Assembly: GCA_021824855.1 (NCBI GenBank)
Contig: JAKAJX010000303.1
Span: 1-6,965 of the forward strand
Length of the DNA: 6,965 nucleotides
Reading direction: 5' to 3'
DNA from: Bacteroidota bacterium
GTDB taxonomy: Bacteria; Bacteroidota; Bacteroidia; Chitinophagales; Chitinophagaceae
Shown here piece by piece: positions 1 to 5,548 of this stretch (position 1 is the stretch's first letter; every line of letters begins with the position of its first letter). A model generated the notes under the pieces. The model saw only the letters and a program-made list of their open reading frames with translations, made no database searches and had not been told where the DNA came from. A program made the position numbers and the translations under genes.

Positions 1-445
1 TTTCGGGTTGTATGTTGTATTTTTCTGTAAGATGGCGATACGCTTCATTATCACACAAATCTCTTCCTTCATAATTTAAAGCATATTGTAAATCGCTTGC
101 AAATTCTAATTGACGGTGAGGATAGTACTCTTTAAATACACACAAGGCAATAGCCGCTTTTTCCGAATCTAAATACCAATCGCTTAATTCGGGATGAAAA
201 ATATGCCATAAAAAATCTTTTCCAAACGTAATTCCGGTAGTTTCTTCTACCGTTTTATATGCTTTGGCAATATAATTGGCCATTGTGCTAATAGGCTGTT
301 TTTGTTCATTAATAATCATTCCACCCGATAAAACTTCTATATCAAACTTCCCCTCAAAATCGCCTGCAATTTTTTTTAGTACAGAACTAAAACCATAACA
401 CCATCCGCAATAAGCATCGTAGCAATAAATTAAAATTGGTTTCAT
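1..445 (-). CDS. DsbA-family (thioredoxin-fold) oxidoreductase, 3' part missing
   Basis: This is a partial gene: the ATG lies at 443-445, 148 codons are visible, and the reading frame runs open off the left edge. The protein begins MKPILIYCYDAYCGWCYGF. That gives a beta strand followed by a CGWC redox motif at residues 13-16, at the start of the first helix, as in DsbA/FrnE-like thioredoxin-fold proteins (the COG3531-type 'predicted protein-disulfide isomerase' group). The middle part (residues about 40-100) should be the helical insertion typical of DsbA. No signal peptide is visible, so the protein is probably cytoplasmic. It may act as a thiol-disulfide oxidoreductase or a glutathione-S-transferase-kappa-like enzyme; its substrate is unknown. 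Relatives are usually a little over 200 residues, so roughly the last third is missing. It is divergent from the aminotransferase gene across a 119-base spacer. The family call is fairly sure; the biochemical role is not. Confidence 0.85.
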   Translation of the reverse strand, partial: MKPILIYCYDAYCGWCYGFSSVLKKIAGDFEGKFDIEVLSGGMIINEQKQPISTMANYIAKAYKTVEETTGITFGKDFLWHIFHPELSDWYLDSEKAAIALCVFKEYYPHRQLEFASDLQYALNYEGRDLCDNEAYRHLTEKYNIQPE

Positions 446-458
446 GTTACAAAGAAAA

Positions 459-491
459 CACAGATACATTTAACATAACAATCAGTAACAA
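459..491 (-). promoter_or_regulatory. Possible promoter for the DsbA-family gene
   Basis: Read on the minus strand, TATCTGTG (459-466) differs from the Bacteroidota -7 consensus TAnnTTTG at one position. It is preceded 22 bases upstream by TTG (489-491), at the long end of the usual spacing to the -33 element. It sits 13 bases before the ATG at 445. In such AT-rich DNA a match of this quality can arise by chance. Confidence 0.3.
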
Positions 492-516
492 AAATTTTCT
501 TCATTCGATATTTTTC

Positions 517-524
517 TACCTTCG
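517..524 (+). promoter_or_regulatory. Bacteroidota-type -7 promoter element for the aminotransferase gene
   Basis: The sequence TACCTTCG, followed by CACC, is a near-exact match to the Bacteroidota housekeeping -7 element TAnnTTTG, in the TACCTTTGC form often seen in this phylum. No TTG is present at the -33 spacing; only a T-rich stretch is found there (495-502). Transcription would start at about 528-532. That leaves a short leader before the ATG at 565 and places the in-frame ATG at 436 upstream of the transcript. The element therefore supports the downstream start codon. Confidence 0.55.
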
Positions 525-564
525 CACCGGTAACACGTATTATGTATACTTAAAAATTAATAAT

Positions 565-1782
565 ATGCCGGGTTTTGAATTTTTTGGTGAGGAAGAAAGA
601 AAAGAAGTGAATGATGTATTGGAAACAGGAATATTAATGCGTTATGGATTTGATGCTGCACGTAAAGGCATTTGGAAATCGGTTGAGTTAGAAAAAGAAA
701 TTTGTAACACATTTGGTAGTAAATACGCACAATTAACCAGTAGCGGTACAGCAGCATTAACTACTGCTATGGCAGCATTAGGCATTGGTGCAGGCGATGA
801 AGTAATAATGCCCAGCTTTACTTTTGTTGCCAGTTTCGAGGCGGTATTAAGTATTGGTGCCGTACCCGTTTTAGTAGATGTTGATGCTACATTAACCTTA
901 AACCCCGATGCCGTTAAAAAAGCTATAACACCTCATACTAAATGCATAATGCCCGTGCACATGTGTGGCAGTATGGCCAATTTAGATGCATTGCAACAAA
1001 TTTGTAAGGAACATCATTTGCTGTTATTGGAAGATGCATGCCAAAGTATTGGTGCCACGTATAAAAATAAATATCTAGGAACAATTGGCGATGCCGGTAC
1101 TTTTAGTTTTGATTTTGTAAAAACCATTACTTGTGCCGAAGGTGGTGTTGTAATGACGAATAATGAAAGCACTTATGTAAAGTGTGATGGATATACCGAT
1201 CATGGACATGATCATAAAGGAGTAGACCGTGGTGCAGATCTTCATCCGTTTGTTGGATATAATTTTAGAATAAGCGAATTACATGCTGCAGTTGGATTAG
1301 CACAAATTAAAAAGTTGCATCAATTTCTTGCTATTCAAAGAAAAAATCATACTCAGTTAAAAAATATTTTGTCTCAGGTAGAAGAAATATCTTTTAGAGT
1401 TATACCCGATGAAACCGGCGATAGTTGCACTTTTTTAAGTTGGTTTTTACCTAACGAAGCAATTACCAAAGCAGTAGTTGATGAATTAAAAGCACAAAAT
1501 ATTTTAGCCGGAAACTTTTATTGGTATGCCAATAATTGGCACTATATTAAACAATGGAATCATTTAAAACAAGCGGCTACACTGCATAATTTAAACGATG
1601 CTCAAAAAGCCGCAATTATACAATTGCAAACCCAAGATTTTTCTGTAAGCGATGCAATAATGAGTTGTTGCATTTCAACCGCAATTAGTTTATTATGGAC
1701 CGAAGATCAAATTGAAGAAAAAGGAAATAAAATAGTTGCTGCCGTAAAAAAAGTGCTAAATAAAAAAATGGTAGAAATATAA
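565..1782 (+). CDS. kdnA: KdnA-like PLP-dependent sugar aminotransferase (DegT/DnrJ/EryC1/StrS family)
   Basis: This is a 405-residue fold-type I aminotransferase. Visible landmarks are the SSGTAAL phosphate-binding loop (59-65), the EDACQS stretch with the pyridine-binding Asp157 and Gln160, and the Schiff-base Lys186 in FSFDFVKTITCAEGG. The overall pattern matches, from memory, KdnA of Shewanella (8-amino-3,8-dideoxy-manno-octulosonate transaminase): an MPGFE(L/F)FG start, VHMCGSMA (131-138), DHGHDHKGVDRGAD (212-225), NFRISE (233-238) and the late NWHYIKQWNH block (324-333). KdnA converts 8-oxo-Kdo to Kdo8N for the lipopolysaccharide inner core, using glutamate, in the cytoplasm. The start at 565 was chosen because the family begins at MPGFE and because a -7 promoter element lies at 517. 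The 43 extra codons from the ATG at 436 look like non-coding DNA. The partner dehydrogenase KdnB is not in the window. The family is certain; the exact substrate is inferred, and another sugar aminotransferase is possible. Confidence 0.9.
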   Translation: MPGFEFFGEEERKEVNDVLETGILMRYGFDAARKGIWKSVELEKEICNTFGSKYAQLTSSGTAALTTAMAALGIGAGDEVIMPSFTFVASFEAVLSIGAVPVLVDVDATLTLNPDAVKKAITPHTKCIMPVHMCGSMANLDALQQICKEHHLLLLEDACQSIGATYKNKYLGTIGDAGTFSFDFVKTITCAEGGVVMTNNESTYVKCDGYTDHGHDHKGVDRGADLHPFVGYNFRISELHAAVGLAQIKKLHQFLAIQRKNHTQLKNILSQVEEISFRVIPDETGDSCTFLSWFLPNEAITKAVVDELKAQNILAGNFYWYANNWHYIKQWNHLKQAATLHNLNDAQKAAIIQLQTQDFSVSDAIMSCCISTAISLLWTEDQIEEKGNKIVAAVKKVLNKKMVEI

Positions 1783-1789
1783 AATAGTA

Positions 1790-2050
1790 TTACTCTTTTT
1801 TTCCTTCCATTTTATTTACGTAAGCCAAACTGCCTAATCTTATTCGTAAAGGTAGTTTTGTTGCTTTTTCAAACTCCAATTCTTTCTTACAAATTAATCC
1901 TAAGTGTAGGGTATAATAGTTGGGAGTAATGGTAGTAATTCTATAGTTTATCACACTATCTTTTATAGAAATTTTTTTTTGTGCAAAGATTGAGTTGCTG
2001 AAAATAAAAAGCATTAATAATAAATTCACAAATAAACAAATCTGTTTCAT
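1790..2050 (-). CDS. Small exported protein of unknown function (86 aa)
   Basis: The 86-residue protein has a clear Sec signal peptide: Lys2, then a hydrophobic core (about residues 4-18), then SNSIFAQ, with probable cleavage near residues 23-24. The mature part is only about 62 residues. It contains a beta-like stretch (INYRITTITPNYYTLHLGLIC), then a KKELEFEKATKLPLRIRLGS block, and ends LAYVNKMEGKKE. The 'LPLR.RLGSL..VN..EGK' ending resembles C-termini I recall in many short Bacteroidota hypothetical proteins, which suggests a conserved but uncharacterised family. One Cys remains after processing. No enzymatic motif is seen. The gene is divergent from rpoN (107-base spacer) and tail-to-tail with the aminotransferase (7 bases between stops). 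A run of nine A residues in the coding strand follows the signal-peptide codons. Signal peptide and family-like ending make it a real gene; the function is unknown. Confidence 0.75.
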   Translation of the reverse strand: MKQICLFVNLLLMLFIFSNSIFAQKKISIKDSVINYRITTITPNYYTLHLGLICKKELEFEKATKLPLRIRLGSLAYVNKMEGKKE

Positions 2051-2072
2051 GTTAATGTTAGTTTCTTTTGTA

Positions 2073-2091
2073 TGTAAATTTACAGTGTAAA
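2073..2091. promoter_or_regulatory. Candidate operator: palindrome with repeated TGTAAA half-sites
   Basis: Positions 2073-2084 form a perfect 12-base palindrome, TGTAAATTTACA. It overlaps a second dyad, TTTAC-AGT-GTAAA (2079-2091), so the hexamer TGTAAA occurs three times in alternating orientation within 19 bases. The site lies between the divergent small exported gene and rpoN, 23 bases from the first start codon and 67 from the second. The inner TAAATTTA also matches TAnnTTTA on both strands, so it could overlap -7 elements, though no well-spaced TTG was found. The binding protein is unknown. The symmetry is observed; its role as an operator is inferred. Confidence 0.4.
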
Positions 2092-2105
2092 GAAGTTAAA
2101 AACGA

Positions 2106-2136
2106 AGTGTAATACAATAAACAATTATTGTACACT
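2106..2136. repeat. Imperfect inverted repeat upstream of rpoN
   Basis: The arms TACAATAA (2113-2120) and TTATTGTA (2125-2132) are perfectly complementary over 8 bases around the loop ACAA. Beyond a three-base bulge (2110-2112), four more pairs form between AGTG (2106-2109) and CACT (2133-2136). The structure ends 21 bases before the rpoN ATG. It could be a DNA operator or a hairpin in the rpoN leader RNA. No T-tract follows, so it is not a standard terminator. Confidence 0.45.
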
Positions 2137-2157
2137 ACCACAAAGTATAGATTTAGT

Positions 2158-3645
2158 ATGAGTTTAAGCCAGAGTTTGCAACAAAAACTTTTACAAAAGT
2201 TATCGCCTCAACAAATTCAGTTAATGAAATTGTTGCAAATTCCTACTGCCAATTTAGAAGAAAGAATAAAAGAAGAATTGGAAGAAAACCCGGCATTAGA
2301 AATAAACGACGAAGGAAAAGATGATGAATTTAGCGAAGAATTAAAAGATGAATTTGAAAATGCTAATGACGATACTGATTTGGATGGCAGTGAAGATGAA
2401 TACGAAAATATAGATTTAAGCGAGTATGTGGCAGATGATGATGGGGAAATTGCCGATTATAAAATGAAAGACGATAATTATCCTGAAATAGATGATGGGA
2501 AAGTAATACCTATTAAAAATGAAGAGAGTTTTTATAGTTTGCTAATTGACCAATTAGGATTATTGCATTTAGATGAACGCCGATTTAAAATTGCCGAACA
2601 AATTGTAGGTAGTTTAGACGATGATGGTTATTTACGCCGCGAATTATCGAGCATTGTTGATGATTTGGCTTTTAGACAAAATATTAGTACCGATGAAAAA
2701 GAAATAATAGAAATTATTCAACTAATTCAGCAATTCGATCCGCCGGGTGTTGGTGCAAGAAATTTACAAGAATGTTTATTAATACAACTCGAAAGAAAAC
2801 GGTATGAAGAAAAAGGAGTAGAATTAGCTATTCAAGTATTAAAAAAATATTTCGATGAATTTACTAAAAAGCATTACGAAAAAATTCAGCGAGGCTTAAA
2901 CTTAACGGATAATGATTTGAAAGTAGTAATTAATCAAATCATTAAACTTAACCCTAAACCCGGAGGAAATATTGGTGCAATAAATAAAGCCGAAAGTTAT
3001 GTTGTTCCCGACTTTTTTATTCTTAACACCAATGGTAAATTAGAGCTTACATTAAATGGAAGAAATGCCCCCGATTTGCGTATTAGTGATGGATACAGAG
3101 ATATGTTGAAAGATTACGATAGAGGAGCTAAAAAAGATAAACGCCAAAAAGAAGCCGTTTTATTTATTAAACAAAAAATTGATTCGGCAAAATGGTTTAT
3201 TGATATGATAAAACAGCGACAAGAAACGCTATTACATACAATGGGTGCTATAATGTATCATCAAGAATCCTTTTTTTTAACCGGCGATGAAACCGAATTA
3301 AAACCAATGATTTTAAAAGATATTGCAGAAAAAACAGGATTAGATATTTCAACAGTAAGTAGAGTAGCCAATAGTAAATTTGTTCAAACCGAATTTGGTA
3401 CGTATCGGTTAAAATTCTTTTTTAGCGAAAGCTTAAGTACCGATAGCGGAGAAGAAGTAAGTACAAGAGAAGTAAAAAAAATATTAAGTAACTTAATTGA
3501 AGCTGAAGATAAACGCAGGCCATTAGCAGATGAAACTTTAACCGATATGCTGAACGAAAAAGGATATAATATTGCACGCCGAACAGTAGCAAAATATAGA
3601 GAAATGCTTAATATTCCGGTGGCACGCTTAAGAAAAGAATTGTAA
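2158..3645 (+). CDS. rpoN: RNA polymerase sigma-54 factor RpoN
   Basis: This 495-residue sigma-54 directs core RNA polymerase to -24/-12 promoters, where opening needs an AAA+ enhancer-binding activator. Region I (about 1-50) is the Gln/Leu-rich activator-interaction part (SLQQKLLQKLSPQQIQLMKLLQ in two overlapping segments, then EELEENPALE). Region II (51-113) is extremely acidic, with 30 Asp/Glu in 63 residues. The core-binding domain covers about 118-310 and includes FDPPGVGARNLQECL (193-207). A helix-turn-helix follows (KDIAEKTGLDISTVSRVANSKF, about 387-408, and FGTYRLKFFFSE). The DNA-binding C-terminus carries the diagnostic RpoN box ARRTVAKYRE at 473-482. Length is normal for the family. 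I chose the ATG at 2158 because it gives the family-like MSLSQSLQQK start; an in-frame TTG at 2128 would add ten unlikely residues. No activator gene is in the window. A PAP2-like membrane gene follows 29 bases downstream, probably co-transcribed. Confidence 0.97.
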   Translation: MSLSQSLQQKLLQKLSPQQIQLMKLLQIPTANLEERIKEELEENPALEINDEGKDDEFSEELKDEFENANDDTDLDGSEDEYENIDLSEYVADDDGEIADYKMKDDNYPEIDDGKVIPIKNEESFYSLLIDQLGLLHLDERRFKIAEQIVGSLDDDGYLRRELSSIVDDLAFRQNISTDEKEIIEIIQLIQQFDPPGVGARNLQECLLIQLERKRYEEKGVELAIQVLKKYFDEFTKKHYEKIQRGLNLTDNDLKVVINQIIKLNPKPGGNIGAINKAESYVVPDFFILNTNGKLELTLNGRNAPDLRISDGYRDMLKDYDRGAKKDKRQKEAVLFIKQKIDSAKWFIDMIKQRQETLLHTMGAIMYHQESFFLTGDETELKPMILKDIAEKTGLDISTVSRVANSKFVQTEFGTYRLKFFFSESLSTDSGEEVSTREVKKILSNLIEAEDKRRPLADETLTDMLNEKGYNIARRTVAKYREMLNIPVARLRKEL

Positions 3646-3674
3646 TTTAAATGTTTTTAGAAAGATAAATTTTT

Positions 3675-4340
3675 ATGCAAGAAGATAATAGTAACAACTC
3701 GTTTTCTATGGCCTTTCGCATTCCGGCGAAAATCATTTCTTATATATTTCATCCTTTATTTATTCCTACCTATATTTTTTTGTTTTTGCTATATCAATTC
3801 CCTTTTACTTTTATAAGTGATTTGAGGTATGATCCTGTTTTTGAATTAAAGCTCAAACTATTTTCGACCTTTTGGATGACCGCTTTTTTTCCCGCATTTG
3901 CGGTTTTTTTATTGTGGCGTTTAAAAGTAATTAAAAGCATTTTTTTAAAAACACAAAAAGAACGAATTATTCCTTTTTTTGTTACCATGTTTTTTTATTG
4001 GTGGATGTATTATTTAAGTAGAACTATGAAAGATCAGCCGGAGGCACTTAAATTTTTCTATTTCGGTATATTTATAGCCACTTCAATAGGCGTAGTAATT
4101 AATAATTTTATTAAAATAAGTTTACACGGATTATCTTCCGGAGCAGCTTTAGCGGCTATTATTTTATTTTCTTTTTTTTATAAAACACCGTTAAATGCAG
4201 CAATTGCAATTGCTGCTGTATTAACCGGAATGATTGCTACTGCTCGTTTTTTGGTAAGTAATCATACCAATCAAGAAGTATATAGCGGATTATTGGTTGG
4301 TGCTGTTTGTCAGGTTTTTGCTTATTGGTTTGTTCTGTAA
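3675..4340 (+). CDS. PAP2-like multi-pass membrane protein
   Basis: The 221-residue protein has about six or seven hydrophobic helices (roughly 21-41, 63-83, 98-114, 127-146, 155-170, 173-190 and 204-220). It carries three stretches that line up with the PAP2 (type 2 phosphatidic acid phosphatase) signatures. KTQKERIIP (92-100) stands where KX6RP is expected, KISLHGLSSG (147-156) where the PSGH-like motif is, and ARFLVSNHTNQEVYSG (190-205) where SRxxxGxHxxxD is. Positions corresponding to catalytic His (151 and 197) and an Arg (191) remain. The first-motif Arg, the PSG and the final Asp (here Glu201) differ, so activity on lipid phosphates is uncertain. Similar Bacteroidota proteins are often listed only as PAP2-like or hypothetical. 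It lies 29 bases after rpoN and tail-to-tail with engB (16 bases). The leader holds a weak purine-rich AGAAAG (3659-3664). The N-terminal dozen residues are polar, with no signal peptide. Confidence 0.85.
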   Translation: MQEDNSNNSFSMAFRIPAKIISYIFHPLFIPTYIFLFLLYQFPFTFISDLRYDPVFELKLKLFSTFWMTAFFPAFAVFLLWRLKVIKSIFLKTQKERIIPFFVTMFFYWWMYYLSRTMKDQPEALKFFYFGIFIATSIGVVINNFIKISLHGLSSGAALAAIILFSFFYKTPLNAAIAIAAVLTGMIATARFLVSNHTNQEVYSGLLVGAVCQVFAYWFVL

Positions 4341-4356
4341 ATTTTCAACAAAATAA

Positions 4357-4953
4357 TTAGCTTTTGATAAAATGCTGTGCAATGAAATGGAGTATTTCAT
4401 CTTGACCTGTTTTTTTTTCGGCACTGGTAATAAAATATTGTGGTAAAAATTCCCATTCTTTTTTCATCTCTTCAAAAAAAGCTTTCACATTACGTTGTAC
4501 AACTGCCGGTTTTTCTTTATCGGCTTTGGTAAAAGCGATAACAAACGGTATTTGCCATAAGCCAAGCTGATTAACAAATTCTATATCAATTTTTTGTGGT
4601 TGATGCCTTGCATCTATTAAAATAAATACCGTAATAAGATTCTCTCTTTTGCGTAAATAATTTTCAATCATTTGTTCCCAACGTCTGCGTGTGCTTTGTG
4701 AAATTTTAGCATAACCATATCCGGGCAAATCAACAATGTACCAGTTATTATTAATCATAAAATGATTAATAAGTTGTGTTTTACCTGGCTGAGCCGATGT
4801 TTTTGCTAAATTATTTTGATTAGTGAGCATATTAATAAGTGAAGACTTGCCCACATTGCTTCTTCCAATAAAAGCAAACTCTGGTTTATCTGGCGTAGGG
4901 CATTGATCGAATGAAGGCGATGAAATTACATACTTGGCTGATTTTATTTGCAT
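4357..4953 (-). CDS. engB: Ribosome biogenesis GTP-binding protein EngB (YsxC/YihA)
   Basis: This 198-residue TRAFAC-class GTPase acts in assembly of the large ribosomal subunit (and in E. coli is linked to cell division); it is essential in many bacteria. All G motifs are present: G1 GRSNVGKS (30-37), G2 Thr59 in QPGKTQLINHF, G3 DLPGYGYA (75-82), G4 TKAD (142-145) and G5 TSA (176-178). The short N-terminal extension with FDQCPTPDKPEFAFIGRSN and the Arg-rich RRRWEQMIENYL helix (89-100) are typical of EngB. Length is normal. The start MQIKSAKYV fits the family N-terminus. A TTTACCTTG stretch 6-14 bases upstream weakly recalls a -7 element but is too imperfect to call. A terminator hairpin lies between it and the upstream haem-binding gene, so it is probably transcribed on its own. 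Confidence 0.97.
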   Translation of the reverse strand: MQIKSAKYVISSPSFDQCPTPDKPEFAFIGRSNVGKSSLINMLTNQNNLAKTSAQPGKTQLINHFMINNNWYIVDLPGYGYAKISQSTRRRWEQMIENYLRKRENLITVFILIDARHQPQKIDIEFVNQLGLWQIPFVIAFTKADKEKPAVVQRNVKAFFEEMKKEWEFLPQYFITSAEKKTGQDEILHFIAQHFIKS

Positions 4954-4990
4954 AATACAAGGTAAACTTTAAATCTGATTAATAGTTACT

Positions 4991-5025
4991 ACAAAAATGC
5001 CATACTATTAAGTTAAGTATGGCAT
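4991..5025 (-). terminator. Intrinsic terminator of the gpmI-haem protein transcript
   Basis: A perfect 10-base inverted repeat, ATGCCATACT (4997-5006) and AGTATGGCAT (5016-5025), encloses a 9-base loop. Read on the minus strand, the stem runs directly into TTTTTGT (its last T overlapping the stem end). It starts 22 bases beyond the stop codon of the haem-binding gene at 5048. On the plus strand no T-run follows the stem at once, so the signal points one way. The stem has 4 G-C pairs of 10, modest but normal for so AT-rich a genome. Confidence 0.75.
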
Positions 5026-5047
5026 GTATAATAATTGATGTTTTTTA

Positions 5048-5539
5048 TTATTTTCTTTTAGGCAAAACTAAACTGTCTGCAGGATATTTTGTTTTAATGG
5101 AATCTCTAATTTTATCGCACCAATCTGTGATGGTAGTTTTTTCTTCAACAGTTAATATGGCATTTCGATGAATCCAAGTATAAGAATCTAAAGGCATTTC
5201 ATTTTCTTTTAGCTGCTCTTTACATTCTTCTAATTTTTTATATTGCCTACTAATTTTGTACGAAGCAAACTCGCTAAAATTCAAATGTCTTTTTCCATCT
5301 TTTATATGGTTATTTAACCACCAAGCTATTGGCTGAATTGAATTATACCACGGATATATTGTATTATTAGAATGACAATCGTAGCAGGCTTTTGCTAATA
5401 TAGTTTGTACATTTTTTGGTACAGCATATAATTTGCTAATATCGTTTTCCGATAAGCCGGTAGATTCATTTTTTTTGGGATGAATGAATTGAATGGCAAT
5501 TAATACAGCTACAACAGACAATAAAATTTTTTTAATCAT
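5048..5539 (-). CDS. Membrane-anchored haem-binding (Haem_bd, CxxCH) protein
   Basis: The 163-residue protein has an N-terminal hydrophobic segment (about 4-19, after MIKK) that acts as a signal anchor or signal peptide, so the rest faces the periplasm. It carries one c-type haem attachment site, CYDCH (Cys52, Cys55, His56). The sequence after it fits the Haem_bd domain (PF14376 type): SNNTIYPWYNSIQPIAWWL in 57-75, then HIKDGKRHLNFSEF (78-91), then EMPLDSYTWIHRNAILT (114-130). Met115 or His78 could be the second iron ligand; this is inference. The family is common in Bacteroidota and thought to be electron-transfer or haem-sensing proteins, but its partners are not established. It follows gpmI by 9 bases on the same strand and is terminated by the hairpin at 4991-5025. 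A further cysteine, Cys141, and Cys106 lie outside the motif. Confidence 0.92.
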   Translation of the reverse strand: MIKKILLSVVAVLIAIQFIHPKKNESTGLSENDISKLYAVPKNVQTILAKACYDCHSNNTIYPWYNSIQPIAWWLNNHIKDGKRHLNFSEFASYKISRQYKKLEECKEQLKENEMPLDSYTWIHRNAILTVEEKTTITDWCDKIRDSIKTKYPADSLVLPKRK

Positions 5540-5548
5540 GGGTTAAAT

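Noticed and set aside
436..564. In-frame upstream ATG that would add 43 residues to the aminotransferase
   Set aside because: The extra residues do not resemble the family, the known family start is MPGFE, and a -7 promoter element lies at 517-524 inside the extension.
557..757. Minus-strand open frame of 66 codons
   Set aside because: It is antisense to the aminotransferase start and has a low-complexity, Tyr/Leu/Phe-rich translation with no family features.
2128..2155. TTG-N17-TAGATTTA as a promoter for rpoN
   Set aside because: The predicted transcription start would fall at or past the ATG at 2158, leaving no usable start codon.
2128..2157. TTG start giving rpoN ten extra residues
   Set aside because: It lies inside the inverted repeat, the added residues do not look like sigma-54, and the ATG at 2158 gives the expected N-terminus.
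3271..3278. Eight-T run in rpoN as a phase-variation tract
   Set aside because: It encodes ordinary Phe codons in a conserved essential-type regulator; switching is unlikely and such runs are frequent in this DNA.
3794..3988. Minus-strand open frame of 64 codons
   Set aside because: It is antisense to the PAP2-like gene; its Lys-rich translation reflects the Phe codons on the other strand.
4329..4352. TTTGTT...AACAAA hairpin at the PAP2/engB junction as a bidirectional terminator
   Set aside because: It has only six mostly A-T pairs around a 12-base loop, with no proper T-tract.
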